Positions 44,470-55,124 of a stretch of 64,000 nt of DNA are shown here, one piece after another. Source of the stretch: Trematomus loennbergii. Taxonomy: Eukaryota; Chordata; Actinopteri; Perciformes; Nototheniidae. The first letter of the stretch is position 1. Each line of letters opens with the position of its first letter. Location: contig JAAOOA010000064.1 in NCBI GenBank assembly GCA_012861695.1, positions 310,001-374,000 of the forward strand, in the 5' to 3' direction. The translations under genes and the position numbers were made by a program. A model generated the notes under the pieces. That model ran no database searches. It worked only from the letters and a program-made list of their open reading frames with translations, and had not been told where the DNA came from.

Positions 44470-44930
44470 CATTGTTTTAGTGATGTGTCGGTCGCTAACG
44501 AGCCGATTCTTTTGAACGGCTCTTTGGTACGAACGAGGTGAACCGAGTCGCACTTGGTGAGAGCCTTCTTGTTATCGTTCAATCGTTGGTCCGCACTCAC
44601 TGCCTGCCAAAAAGCTTGATTTTGTTCCCCAAACGTATTCTGTGAAGACCCGCCCCTACTCTGACTGGTAGGTTTCAGCACGAGGAGTGAGATGGGGTGG
44701 GTCTTAACGGAATACGCGAGAGAGAGAAGTCATAACAAGTGGTACAGGACAGGTAGACAACGTGTTTTTCGGATAGAGAATGAGCCAACACGAAAACGCA
44801 GCAGCATTTGGATTCACTTCAACCAAAAGCGCACCATTTGTGAAGGCAAAATATCCTTTAAAGCAGGGTCAACAAATAATCTCCATCGCCACTTAAAAAC
44901 ACAGTATCTAATATTAAGAGTTGTGTGAAT
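44470..44930 (+). mobile_element. hAT (ZBED-type) transposon fragment with BED finger
   Basis: The left end TAGTGATGTGTCGGTCGCTA then CGAGCCGATTCTTTTGAACG is a familiar hAT terminus in fishes. From 44,692 the plus strand encodes RKRSSIWIHFNQKR…ISFKAGSTNNLHRHLKT. This is a BED zinc finger in which the usual C-x2-C pair is degraded and the H-x-H end is retained. The catalytic domain is absent. A short frame ending at 44,926 makes it a dead, 5'-only copy. Confidence 0.7.
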
Positions 44931-44963
44931 TTCATTCAAGGCAAGGCAACTTTATTTACTTAA

Positions 44964-45902
44964 AGGAAACCTATCATGCTATATTTAAATGATATATTGT
45001 AGGGCCATACCTATATAAGGTATATTTATACGTTTCTGTTTTCAAAATACCAAACAGATCATGCATTTTAGCCATGCCTCATTTCGCTCTATGTGCTGTT
45101 TGCTGTCTACGGGTCTGATTCTGCTGACCACGCCCCCCTGCAGGAGAGGGGAGACGTGCTCTGATCAGCTGCTGGGCTGTCAGAAGAGGGGGAGAAAAAG
45201 AGATCTCCGTCCTCCGTGTTTTATTATATAGAGTCGTTATTCATTTGTTTTAAAGCTCAATAAATAACAAAGAAGATCTTTGACCGGCACTTCTAATTTT
45301 GTCCGGAAGATTTAAACTTTAACGGACATCTTGACCGGCGAAAGTAACTGAAACTGAAACTCTGCCGCACGGTCCCCTCGTTCCTTGGAAGAGGCGGAGA
45401 GGTGGGTGTTTGTCATCTGCTGGTGGACTAACCGGAGAGAATTACAGTGCTTGCCTCGACGGGGAGGGATTGCATTGAATTAAAGCAGCAGGAGCAAACG
45501 CTTGCCTCGGGGAGGGAGAAAGAAAGCCACAGCGGAGAATAAACAGACGGGTAACCATGGTAACCAAGTCTTCTTCGCTGCTTTTGTGGCAGACTCCAGC
45601 GCCACTTACAGGCCTGGCATATGTACTACAGCGTCTCCAGCGCTTTCGACCGGGAATGGCCGGGGCTGTCTCCTCCTGATTGGTGGAGTTGGCCCAATAG
45701 CCGTAGCGCCACCGTCCTGACGTCAGGACAGTGTTCAAATCTGGATCAGTTTTTATCAGATCCGTTGCAGCCCCTTTTTTAGAGATTTGGGTATGGAGGA
45801 AAATAGAGAGGGTTGTGTTTTCTGACACTTGGTGAGTTCCCTGGAACACCGGGGACACATATTCATGTAGAAAAGACGTGCATTTTGCATGATAGGTCCC
45901 CT
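44964..45902. mobile_element. TTAA-target element, complete, ~939 bp
   Basis: TTAA at 44,960–44,963 and 45,903–45,906 flank inverted ends AGGAAACCTATCATGC and GCATGATAGGTCCCCT. It is related to the element at 39,441, in opposite orientation. It contains a piece of the CAGAGTTC-ended repeat (about 45,267–45,365). TTAA targets and these ends fit Kolobok- or piggyBac-mobilised MITEs. Open frames up to 155 codons on the minus strand have no recognisable similarity. Confidence 0.8.
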
Positions 45903-46357
45903 TTAACACATACAGAGGGTAAATTCAAAGTAGTACATTCACTGACATGAATGACATGGATATGGCGCCACCTTGTGTCATGTTTACAATGCAGATTATT
46001 GACATTAGGTCTGGCAATACAGTCAATCATTATCCTGGTGATTATTTCTAATTATAATGAACTTCCAAATTAGTCAGTATAATGATTTCAATAATGACAA
46101 GCAACGTGTGGTTAGTATTTATTGTTGTAAGGTAATGTAGCTAGCTTGTTAAACCCACTAGCTAAGTCATAATGGATAATGTTAGCTAGAATTGGCATCC
46201 TATTTTGTAAAACCTACCATTAGGCATAATTGGTCACTTCAGTTTGTTAATGTTATATCCCCGAAGTGTGATTGCGTAACTAGCGTGGGGACTTTATTTA
46301 CATAGCTAATGGCGCAGTTGCTATTTATTTTCATGTGTAATGTTGGTGTGTTTCAAG

Positions 46358-47313
46358 ACTTTGGGAGACAACGGTACTGCATGTCACGAAGGGACAGATT
46401 CACCTACAGCCAGTGATGCTGGGCTTATAGACCCAGAGCAAGAGGTCGTCTCTCCACTGGTTCCTCAACCAACATCTGTGCTTCACTGCGGCTCACAGTG
46501 TAACCTCAGACCTTTCCATCGTTCATCAGGTAGTGTAAATGTAACACAGAAGTAGCGCGCCCATTTGACACCAAAACGCGGTAAAGACTCGGCATAGCTT
46601 TGTACATGTTATAAACATATTAGAAAAACATCTCAGTATGATGCAGGCTGTTACAACTCCAACACTTGCTATGACCTCAATAATTAACATATCAATGAAT
46701 TAAAACATCTCAGCCCGAATGTCAACAAAACCTGAACATAAGCTTTGTAAAGGTAGATGTTATGGCAGGGCTGTTGCATTGGATTGCATTACATTGTACA
46801 AGTGTATCTAATAAAGTGGCCACTGAATGTATGATGTTTCACAATTATATAAGGCCAACCTCTTTTTATCCTAGCTGTCCAGGTACAGCCCAGGATGGTC
46901 AGTGTGGGGTGTCAGACAGAATCTCCACTGCCCAGTCCTGCACACAGTGATGAGTCCTCCTCTGTTTCCATGGACCACCCTGGGGATATGCCATGGAGCC
47001 CAGAGGAGGAAATGATGAGCGAGTCGTCTGACGAGGAACCATCAAAAGAGCCACTGCAGCAAACTAATTTTGATCTCAAGTAAGGCTTCTTTTAATTTGA
47101 GATGATGTGTATTACCAAATTGTGTCAGTCAGAAATAACAAGTGTTTTTTTTCTTTTTTCAGTGCTGCTGACAAGTTCATTGTGTGCCAAAGCCAGCTGA
47201 TGTCCTTGTTCACCATTTGCCCTGCCTGTTGTGGGGAAACCCAGGGTTATGTGGAGCAGCAAGAGGGAACGTATATCAAGATAAAACAAGAGGATATGTG
47301 TGAATTCCACTGA
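46358..47313 (+). pseudogene. Kolobok-type transposase gene, 5' part (three exons)
   Basis: Exons 46,358–46,529, 46,875–47,079 and 47,163–47,313 have AG/GT borders and join in phase throughout. The product is acidic, with VGCQTESPLPSPAHSDES and MDHPGDMPWSPEEEMM. It ends KFIVCQSQLMSLFTICPACC, GTYIKIKQEDMCEF and a stop at 47,311. The KFIV…L…LF…CP-x-C…GT-x-I…KQ block is the conserved zinc region of fish Kolobok transposases. About 130 residues that normally follow are missing here. The C-terminal half lies at 58,657–60,261, beyond a Harbinger piece and the tyrosine-recombinase element. No THAP domain was found upstream. Confidence 0.75.
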
Positions 47314-47424
47314 TGTAAAAATAAAGGTTGTATCATAACCTGTATGTAAATGTTTGTTTTATTTTTATGTTTTATCAATTCACTGTGTATATACTTCATT
47401 AGTTTTATGGTATAATTGACTGAC

Positions 47425-47975
47425 TAACGGACCGTCCACACAGCAGCGTTAAAAAATCTTGAAACGCTTCTGCCCATTCACTTTGAATGGGGTGACGTCA
47501 CTTTGCCTCACTTTTCGCCGAACTGCATTGTGGGCAGGCGAGCGGAGATTTTCAGGATTTTCAGGATTCAAAGTTGAGCAATGTTCAACTTTTGAAGCTG
47601 AGGTGGAAGCGTCAGCCAATCAAATCCTGTGTATGCAAATCTGACAGTTCAAGCGCTAGCCAATCAAACCGCGTGTATGCTGAGAGAGACATACCGCAGG
47701 TCATTTCCTCATATTCCAAAAAATGGAGGAGAAATGAGCGGTAGGGAATCACCCGGTGCTTTATGACCAGTCCCTATTTACCTACCGGGATATAAACCGG
47801 ATAAGGGAATGCTCTGGTTTTCGGACAAAATTAACATGGGATCACTCCCGTCACTGGACGTACTTCGTCTCACTGGAATAGTAACGGTCATAGTCAATAT
47901 AAAATCGTCCCCATGTATCCGGCCAATGACGGGAGAGTTTTGAAAGAGACAAAACACTGTTCCATACATTTAAAA
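47425..47975 (+). mobile_element. Harbinger-type fragment with MADF/Myb-like exon
   Basis: It begins near CGGACCGTCCACACAGCAGC, a typical Harbinger-like start. Around 47,721 the plus strand reads MEEK, a stop, then VGNHPVLYDQSLFTYRDINR. This is the N-terminal half of the MADF (Myb/SANT-like) DNA-binding protein that accompanies Harbinger transposases. The reading frame decays after ~40 codons. No matching 3' end or DDE transposase was seen. It abuts the left repeats of the tyrosine-recombinase element. Confidence 0.65.
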
Positions 47976-48125
47976 ACACTTAAACAATTAAACAATGTTT
48001 ACCCCAGGATTCAGGCATCTTCCCTGGCTTGTAAAGTGCAGTTATGCGCCTTGGAGGTATTGCACTATTTACAAAATGTATACCCAGGATTCTGGCCCCT
48101 TCCCTGGCTTGTAAAGTGCAGTTGT

Positions 48126-48578
48126 AAAGTCTTGTTAGAAACTGGTGAATCTGTTTAAATGCAGGCAGCAGAGACACTGCTTTTAGCGGGGTCTCAGAGA
48201 GCCAGACACCCAGGATACAGCACCTCGCTGTCTTACCCAGAAAACAGGGCTCTGATCAGGGCTAAAGTCTTGTTAGAAACTGGTGAATCTGTTTAAATGC
48301 AGGCAGCAGAGACACTGCTTTTAGCGGGGTCTCAGAGAGCCAGACACCCAGGGTACAGCACCTCGCTGTCTTACCCAGAAAACAGGGCTCTGATCAGGGC
48401 TAAAGTCTTGTTAGAAACTGGTGAATCTGTTTAAATGCAGGCAGCAGAGACACTGCTTTTAGCAGGGTCTCAGAGAGCCAGACACCCAGGGTACAGCACC
48501 TCGCTGTCTTACCCAGAAAACAGGGCTCTGATCAGGGCTAAAGTCTTGTTAGAAACTGGTGAATCTGTTTAAATGCAG
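48126..48578. repeat. 138-bp tandem repeat, 3.3 copies
   Basis: Units start AAAGTCTTGTTAGAAACTGG at 48,126, 48,264, 48,402 and 48,540, with only one or two substitutions between copies. The last copy is truncated at AAATGCAGG, where the 113-bp family begins. Confidence 0.95.
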
Positions 48579-50085
48579 GAGACCTCCAGCAGAAGTCCCT
48601 AACAGTGGGACTCTGGTTATTTCACAGCTCCAGGAGAGACCAGGGGAAAATCACCTGTCTGTGCCCGCTCACAGACCCCCAAAGTACGGACTCATGACCT
48701 CCAGCATGGCCCCCTAACAGTGGGACTCTGGTTATTTCACAGCTCCAGGAGAGACCAGGGGAAAATCACCTGTCTGTGCCCGCTCACAGACCCCCAAAGT
48801 ACGGACTCATGACCTCCAGCATGGCCCCTAACAGTGGGACTCTGGTTATTTCACAGCTCCAGGAGAGACCAGGGGAAAATCACCTGTCTGTGCCCGCTCA
48901 CAGAGCCCCGAAGACGGACTCATGACCTCCAGCATGGCCCCTAACAGTGGGACTCTGGTTATTTCACAGCTCCAGGAGAGACCAGGGGAAAATCACCTGT
49001 CTGTGCCCGCTCACAGACCCCAAAGTACGGACTCATGACCTCCAGCATGGCCCCTAACAGTGGGACTCTGTTATTTCACAGCTCCAGGAGAGACCAGGGG
49101 AAAATCACCTGTCTGTGCCCGCTCACAGACCCCCAAAGTACGGACTCATGACCTCCAGCATGGCCCCTAACAGTGGGACTCTGGTTATTTCACAGCTCCA
49201 GGAGAGACCAGGGGAAAATCACCTGTCTGTGCCCGCTCACAGAGCCCCGAAAGACGGACTCATGACCTCCAGGATGGCCCCTAACAGTGGGACTCTGTGC
49301 ATTTCACAGCTCCAGGAGAGACCAGGGGAAAATCACCTGTCTGTGCCCGCTCACAGACCCCCAAAGTACGGACTCATGACCTCCAGCATGGCCCCTAACA
49401 GTGGGACTCTGTGCATTTCACAGCTCCAGGAGAGACCAGGGGAAAATCACCTGTCTGTGCCCGCTCACAGACCCCCAAAGTACGGACTCATGACCTCCAG
49501 CATGGCCCCTAACAGTGGGACTCTGTGCATTTCACAGCTCCAGGAGAGACCAGGGGAAAATCACCTGTCTGTGCCCGCTCACAGAGCCCGAAGACGGACT
49601 CATGACCTCCAGGATGGCCCCTAACAGTGGGACTCTGTGCATTTCACAGCTCCAGGAGAGACCAGGGGAAAATCACCTGTCTGTGCCCGCTCACAGACCC
49701 CAAAGTACGGACTCATGACCTCCAGGATGGCCCCTAACAGTGGGACTCTGTGCATTTCACAGCTCCAGGAGAGACCAGGGGAAAATCACCTGTCTGTGCC
49801 CGCTCACAGAGCCCCGAAGACGGACTCATGACCTCCAGGATGGCCCCTAACAGTGGGACTCTGGTTATTTCACAGCTCCAGGAGAGACCAGGGGAAAATC
49901 ACCTGTCTGTGCCCGCTCACAGACCCCCAAAGTACGGACTCATGACCTCCAGCATGGCCCCTAACAGTGGGACTCTGGCATTTCACAGCTCCAGGAGAGA
50001 CCAGGGGAAAATCACCTGTCTGTGCCCGCTCACAGAGCCCCGAAGGACGGACTCATGACCTCCAGCATGTCCCCATAACAGTGGG
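48579..50085. repeat. ~114-bp tandem repeat, 13 copies
   Basis: The unit contains ACCTCCAGCATGGCCCCTAA, CTCCAGGAGAGACCAGGGGA and TGTCTGTGCCCGCTCACAGA. The copies are 112–116 bp and nearly identical. The plus strand gives overlapping repetitive ORFs of up to 169 codons (38-residue period), but single-base length differences shift the frame every few units. I therefore read it as satellite and not as protein. Confidence 0.95.
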
Positions 50086-50169
50086 ACCTCCATAACCTTG
50101 CACACCCTGAGTCCCCGGGCCCCCACACTTAAGCACTCCCCCACGGACTAAACACAGGTATTCACACCC

Positions 50170-50515
50170 ACCAGAACCTCGTGCCCCTGGTGACCCTAAA
50201 GGGGGTGGATTTTGTGGTGCTTCTATGTCCGCCCATCAGCATCCATAGTCGGCCTTCTTCACGGCACCACCACCCCTTCTGTTGAGGGTATTCTCGTGCC
50301 CCTGGTGACCCTAAAGGGGGTGGATTTTGTGGTGCTTCTATGTCCGCCCATCAGCATCCATAGTCGGCCTTCTTCACGGCACCACCACCCCTTCTGTTGA
50401 GGGTATTCTCGTGCCCCTGGTGACCCTAAAGGGGGTGGATTTTGTGGTGCTTCTATGTCCGCCCATCAGCATCCATAGTCGGCCTTCTTCACGGCACCAC
50501 CACCCCCCTTCTGGG
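50170..50515. repeat. 115-bp tandem repeat, left block, three copies
   Basis: Units begin CTCGTGCCCCTGGTGACCCT and contain GTCGGCCTTCTTCACGGCAC. A diverged set of the same unit is at 56,810–57,175 in the same orientation on the other side of the recombinase gene. Confidence 0.92.
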
Positions 50516-50844
50516 CTGGAGGTTCAAACACTTTAACTTTTGTTCACCCTCCTCTGGCTTACACCTCCTCCGCCAACACTTGAGCGCTCATCACAGGGTT
50601 CAGCACCCCGGTGCTGATGGAAAGTGGCACTTTATCTGCCCCTGGTAACCATCAAGGTTATTGTTTTTTTTTTTTTTTATTTTATTTGAACACACACCCT
50701 AAAACATCAACCACACACCCTAAAACATCAACTATTTACACGTTGCAGTAACAAAAATGACAGTACACACAGACTAAAACATCAACTATTTACACGTACT
50801 ACTGCTGCTATAACAGTACTACTAAATTTCTTAACCTACGTTTT

Positions 50845-51400
50845 AAAGTGCAGTTATGCGCCCTGGAGGTGTTGCACTATTAACAAAATGTATGCCCAGG
50901 ATTCTGGCACCTTCCCTGGCTTGTAAAGTGCAGTTATGCGCCCTGGAGGTGTTGCACTATTAACAAAATGTATGCCCAGGATTCTGGCACCTTCCCTGGC
51001 TTGTAAAGTGCAGTTATGCGCCCTGGAGGTGTTGCACTATTAACAAAATGTATGCCCAGGATTCTGGCACCTTCCCTGGCTTGTAAAGTGCAGTTATGCG
51101 CCCTGGAGGTGTTGCACTATTAACAAAATGTATGCCCAGGATTCTGGCACCTTCCCTGGCTTGTAAAGTGCAGTTATGCGCCCTGGAGGTGTTGCACTAT
51201 TAACAAAATGTATGCCCAGGATTCTGGCACCTTCCCTGGCTTGTAAAGTGCAGTTATGCGCCCTGGAGGTGTTGCACTATTAACAAAATGTATGCCCAGG
51301 ATTCTGGCACCTTCCCTGGCTTGTAAAGTGCAGTTATGCGCCCTGGAGATATTGTACTATTTACAAAATGTATACACAGGATTATAATAATAATTATATA
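50845..51400. repeat. 80-bp tandem repeat adjoining the recombinase gene, seven copies
   Basis: Exact 80-bp period with starts at 50,845, 50,925, 51,005, 51,085, 51,165, 51,245 and 51,325. Six copies look identical; the seventh is diverged (GATATTGTACTATTTAC). The array ends ~25 bp beyond the recombinase stop codon. It could supply the gene's transcription end or recombinase binding sites; both are inference. Confidence 0.97.
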
Positions 51401-51423
51401 CACGGTATACATATTCACAATGT

Positions 51424-54204
51424 TTAGCGGGATTCAGGGGACCAAAGGCGTCTAATTCTTACGGTGCACCAGGGCAAACAGGTTGAGTCCACGGCCCCTG
51501 CCCCATCATCAGGAGTGTCAACCAGCCCCGGTCCCGACTTCATTGGCCTCTTTCCCTCCCGCTTCCGCTTCCGCTGCTGCTGCCGCTCCAATGACCCATC
51601 AGGTGAAGATGATGGAGCAGTACTGTTATAGCAGCCCTCTTCGGAGGTCTCCCCATCTGACAGCGGTAGACATCCTTCTGATGATGATGCAGCTGCTGCC
51701 GCATCTGATGACGCCCTGAACATGGAGCGGATTCTCAATGCCTCCTTTATTCCCGGCGCATTCGCGTAGAACCGGTCCGCCGTGGTTACGTCGTGACACA
51801 TAAACCTGGCGAGAATCGACCGGCTTTCTGGATCTTGGTGATGCTTGATATTGTCAGCCAGGGCAGTGCGCAGGATTGTGAAGGTGACGGCTGTTTCTAG
51901 CCCAGCATCAGCCCATGCCCTCTTCAAGTGAGCGTTCAGGTTCTTGGAGGCCCGATTCCCCCTTGTGAAAAGGAAGAATTCATTCTGAGGACCCAGCAAT
52001 ACCTTTTTAATCCCCATCCACCGCATGACCCAGCTAAACTCCTCTACTGTAAGCGCCAGCTGTGCTTCGCCATATGTCTTGGCCGTCTTGTGATCCTGCA
52101 CATGGATGATGTAGCCCTCAGCAGTTCCCCTTATGGCTGCCTCTAAGACCTCACTGTTTTTCATGTTTGCGTACACGCCCGTACGGTGGCCATACAGGAG
52201 GCTCCAATGGAGGGTGAGATAGCCATAGAGAAGCTTCTGGGTGGTTGAGGTCGGCGTGCCGGCCATCAGGTCGAGGAGCTCCGGGATGCGCTTCTCAGCG
52301 GCCGCCATGGCGGCGAGAAGCTCCGCCTGGCTCGGCAGACGATCCAGTTTGTTCCTCTTCACCTTAAACTGATGTAGAGTGACTGCCTTATTCAAGTGTT
52401 TCATGTTGGCTTTCACCTCTCTCATTATGTGGGTCATATCAGACTGGGTGAGCTTGCACCCCCGGGGCTTTGACTCAGACATGTACCCCATGAACTGGTG
52501 CACATTCTTCAGGAAGAACTCTGATGTTGTGACTGCCCGGCCCGGCTTTACAATATACTCGCTCCAGCCACGGATCATCTTCATGTTTCTTAGGAACAGC
52601 CAGTCTGACAGGCGGTTAACACCATGGGCCATGTATACTATGAAGTTCTTTATCCGGCTGATCTTCGACACAACATTGTCTTTCTGTTTTACTGTCGGAG
52701 CGACACCCAAACAATGATCCAAGTATGTCTGAAGGTACGCCTCCATGCTTCTAGGCAACGTGATTTCACGCATGGTATTCCCCCGTCCACACCCAGTGGA
52801 CCAGTAATTTGAGGGAGAGGGCAAGTCATTAGCCAGCTTAGAGGCACGGGTCTTCCGGCATACAGGGGTCTCGCTACCGGAGGCTACTGCAAACATGACA
52901 GTTTCCACCGGGGTCTTCACAGGGGTCTCGCTACCGGAGGCTACTGCAAACATGACAGTTTCCACCGGGGTCTTCACAGGGGTCTCGCTACCGGAGGCTA
53001 CTGCAAACATGACAGTTTCCACCGGGGTCTTCACAGGGGTCTCGCTACCGGAGGCTACTGCAAACATGACAGTTTCCACCGGGGTCTTCACAGGGGTCTC
53101 GCTACCGGAGGCTACTGCAAACATGACAGTTTCCACCGGGGTCTTCACAGGCGTCTCGCTACCGGAGGAAACTGGTAATATGACAGTCTTCACTGGGCTC
53201 TTCACAGGGTTCTTGACCGGTCTCTTTCCACCGGAGGCTACTGCAAGCATTACAGTCTTCACTTGGCTCTTCACAGGGTTCTTTACCGGTGTCTTCCCAC
53301 CGGAGGCTACTGCAAGCATGACAGTCTTCACCGGGCTCCTCACAGGGGTCCCGCTACCGGAGGTTACTGGGGAATGCATGACAGTCTTCACCGGGGTCTT
53401 CACAGGGGTCCCGCTACCGGAGGTTACTGGGGAATGCATGACAGTCTTCACCGGGGTCTTCACAGGGGTCCCGCTACCGGAGGTTACTGGGGAATGCATG
53501 ACAGTCTTCACCGGGGTCTTCACAGGGGTCCCGCTACCGGAGGTTACTGGGGACTGCATGACAGTCTTCACCGGGGTCTTCACAGGGGTATTGCTGCCTG
53601 AGGCTACTGTGTTTATGCCGGAGGTACTTGGGATTGCCAGGCCCTTAAATCGTATACATTCGTCCTCTTCCTCAAGAACAGCAGCACTCTGCTTCCTGGG
53701 TTTTAGCTCCTTTTTCAGCCTGGAGCGCAGGGTCTTCACCTCATCATTGAGGGCATCCTTCTGAGCCCTCAATGCCACATTTTCCAGCATCACCTGCCTG
53801 CAGTCCTCGTTGTCACACTCGGTATGTGGGGAGAAGGGTGGAGGGTGCCCGGGGTATTCCCCCTCATTGTCTATATCCAATGATGTAGCCATTCCAATGA
53901 TGGGGTTAGTCTCACGGAGGTCATGGAGCAACTGCAGTGCCACACTATGCTTCAGCCTTGCCATGACCTGCTGTGCCTCATGTCGGGACAACTCAGGGTG
54001 GTCATGTTTTACATGACGGTCCAGTCTCTTCCCAGCGTACGAACACCCAGCGATGGGACAGGGTTTGGTCCGAACATTTATCCTTCCACTGGCTATTTTC
54101 AGGAGGATTCCCCTCTCCTCCAAGTTCCGCACTGCATGCTTGTGCTTAAGGTGTTTGTTCAATGCCAGATAGAAGAGTCTGCACACCGGGCATTCAGATG
54201 ACAT
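51424..54204 (-). CDS. Zinc-finger tyrosine recombinase, Crypton-like
   Basis: Start chosen at MSSECPVC (54,204) because TGTGTTTCAG, a splice acceptor, lies just upstream. An earlier in-frame ATG at 54,237 would add 11 residues. Counting from that earlier ATG (937 residues): two C2H2-like fingers (C16–C19…H29/H34; C60–C65…H75/H80), a coiled-coil-like stretch (~165–200), about 12 in-frame repeats of 19–22 residues (TPVKTPV-[K/E]-TVM, ~225–455), then the recombinase fold. Catalytic candidates: R685 (YGHRTGV), K717 (QDHKTAK), R790 (TILRTAL; Thr where His is usual), H815 and Y824 (MCHDVTTADRFY, H+9 = Y). Tyr codon at 51,766–51,768. The Ser-rich, basic tail may hold a nuclear signal. No reverse transcriptase is nearby, so this is not DIRS or Ngaro. 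Its likely role is to cut and join the element's DNA in the nucleus. Confidence 0.85.
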   Translation of the reverse strand: MSSECPVCRLFYLALNKHLKHKHAVRNLEERGILLKIASGRINVRTKPCPIAGCSYAGKRLDRHVKHDHPELSRHEAQQVMARLKHSVALQLLHDLRETNPIIGMATSLDIDNEGEYPGHPPPFSPHTECDNEDCRQVMLENVALRAQKDALNDEVKTLRSRLKKELKPRKQSAAVLEEEDECIRFKGLAIPSTSGINTVASGSNTPVKTPVKTVMQSPVTSGSGTPVKTPVKTVMHSPVTSGSGTPVKTPVKTVMHSPVTSGSGTPVKTPVKTVMHSPVTSGSGTPVRSPVKTVMLAVASGGKTPVKNPVKSQVKTVMLAVASGGKRPVKNPVKSPVKTVILPVSSGSETPVKTPVETVMFAVASGSETPVKTPVETVMFAVASGSETPVKTPVETVMFAVASGSETPVKTPVETVMFAVASGSETPVKTPVETVMFAVASGSETPVCRKTRASKLANDLPSPSNYWSTGCGRGNTMREITLPRSMEAYLQTYLDHCLGVAPTVKQKDNVVSKISRIKNFIVYMAHGVNRLSDWLFLRNMKMIRGWSEYIVKPGRAVTTSEFFLKNVHQFMGYMSESKPRGCKLTQSDMTHIMREVKANMKHLNKAVTLHQFKVKRNKLDRLPSQAELLAAMAAAEKRIPELLDLMAGTPTSTTQKLLYGYLTLHWSLLYGHRTGVYANMKNSEVLEAAIRGTAEGYIIHVQDHKTAKTYGEAQLALTVEEFSWVMRWMGIKKVLLGPQNEFFLFTRGNRASKNLNAHLKRAWADAGLETAVTFTILRTALADNIKHHQDPESRSILARFMCHDVTTADRFYANAPGIKEALRIRSMFRASSDAAAAASSSEGCLPLSDGETSEEGCYNSTAPSSSPDGSLERQQQRKRKREGKRPMKSGPGLVDTPDDGAGAVDSTCLPWCTVRIRRLWSPESR
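52868..53640. repeat. Coding minisatellite in the recombinase gene
   Basis: Five 57-bp units (from 52,868, each starting GTCTCGCTACCGGAGGCTAC on the plus strand) are followed by more variable units and four 60–66-bp units (GTCCCGCTACCGGAGGTTAC). All lengths are multiples of three, so the frame is kept. Units are nearly identical in DNA, indicating recent expansion or homogenisation. Confidence 0.95.
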
Positions 54205-54239
54205 CCTTACTGAAACACACATAATGAATTTGATCAAAA

Positions 54240-54704
54240 TGATGTTATAGTTCTCCGTTTATATGCGTTAGCGTGAGCGGTGGTTGCGACACTGGGTCCG
54301 ATGCATCAATTCATGGTGCATGGACGAAGGGAAGTATTGGGTTACCACCGGGTCAGATGGTCCCACTTCCGCACCAACGCGGGGCTGGTGATGGCAACAT
54401 TGGGTCCGATGCATCCATACATGGTGCCCCGACCATGAGAGGGTTTGGGGTACCCCGGAACCAGGCACCACCCCAGCAGGAAACGGGTTGTATGGTCAAA
54501 GGAGGAAAGAGTGATAGAACCGGGGTAAAGCAAAGAAAGTGTCCGACAATAGTGACTTGTGAGGCGGCCAGAGAGTCTGTCATATCTCGGTCCTATCCTC
54601 CAGGCAACGCTGTGGCCAAAACTGGGCTAAAAACAAAAAAAACTAAAAAATATTCATCCAGGGAAATTTGGGTGAAAATGAAAAAAAAGTACCCGGAAAT
54701 AGTG
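54240..54704. other. Presumed 5' region of the recombinase gene
   Basis: It contains two diverged copies of GGGTCCGATGCATC…CATGGTGC (54,293–54,325 and 54,403–54,427), ~110 bp apart. The upstream exon and promoter of the minus-strand recombinase gene should lie here. I could not identify a TATA box or the donor that would pair with the acceptor at about 54,209. Confidence 0.4.
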
Positions 54705-55110
54705 CTTCATTAGCCAGCAGCAGTCCCCTGTCGACTCATGTGACATTCCTCCAGGGTTACATAGAACCAGGGTGTGGGGTCCGAGCCATCTCCGAGACAT
54801 CTCTAGTCCGTGTTGATAATGGGGGAAATGTACCCCAAAATAGTCCTTCATTAGCCAGCAGCAGTCCCCTGTCGACTCATGTGACATTCCTCCAGGGTTA
54901 CATAGAACCAGGGTGTGGGGTCCGAGCCATCTCCGAGACATCTCTAGTCCGTGTTGATAATGGGGGAAATGTACCCCAAAATAGTCCTTCATTAGCCAGC
55001 AGCAGTCCCCTGTCGACTCATGTGACATTCCTCCAGGGTTACATAGAACCAGGGTGTGGGGTCCGAGCCATCTCCGAGACATCTCTAGTCCGTGTTGATA
55101 ATGAGGTACC
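54705..55110. repeat. 141-bp tandem repeat, three copies
   Basis: Units start TAGCCAGCAGCAGTCCCCTG at 54,711, 54,852 and 54,993, nearly identical. 141 is a multiple of three, so both strands stay open over 150–190 codons. The two frames mirror the repeat and carry no family signature. Confidence 0.95.
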
Positions 55111-55124
55111 CCCAAAAAAGTGCA

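Noticed and set aside
49115..49624. 169-codon plus-strand ORF with a 38-residue repeat
   Set aside because: It lies wholly within the ~114-bp tandem array. Unit lengths vary by single bases and shift the frame between units, so it is not under coding constraint.
52895..53764. 289-codon plus-strand ORF
   Set aside because: It is the antisense of the in-frame minisatellite in the recombinase gene; its openness follows from the repeat. It is mentioned only as an antisense curiosity.
51424..54204. DIRS/Ngaro retrotransposon
   Set aside because: Those carry a tyrosine recombinase, but together with reverse transcriptase and RNase H. None is present within the repeat-bounded interval.
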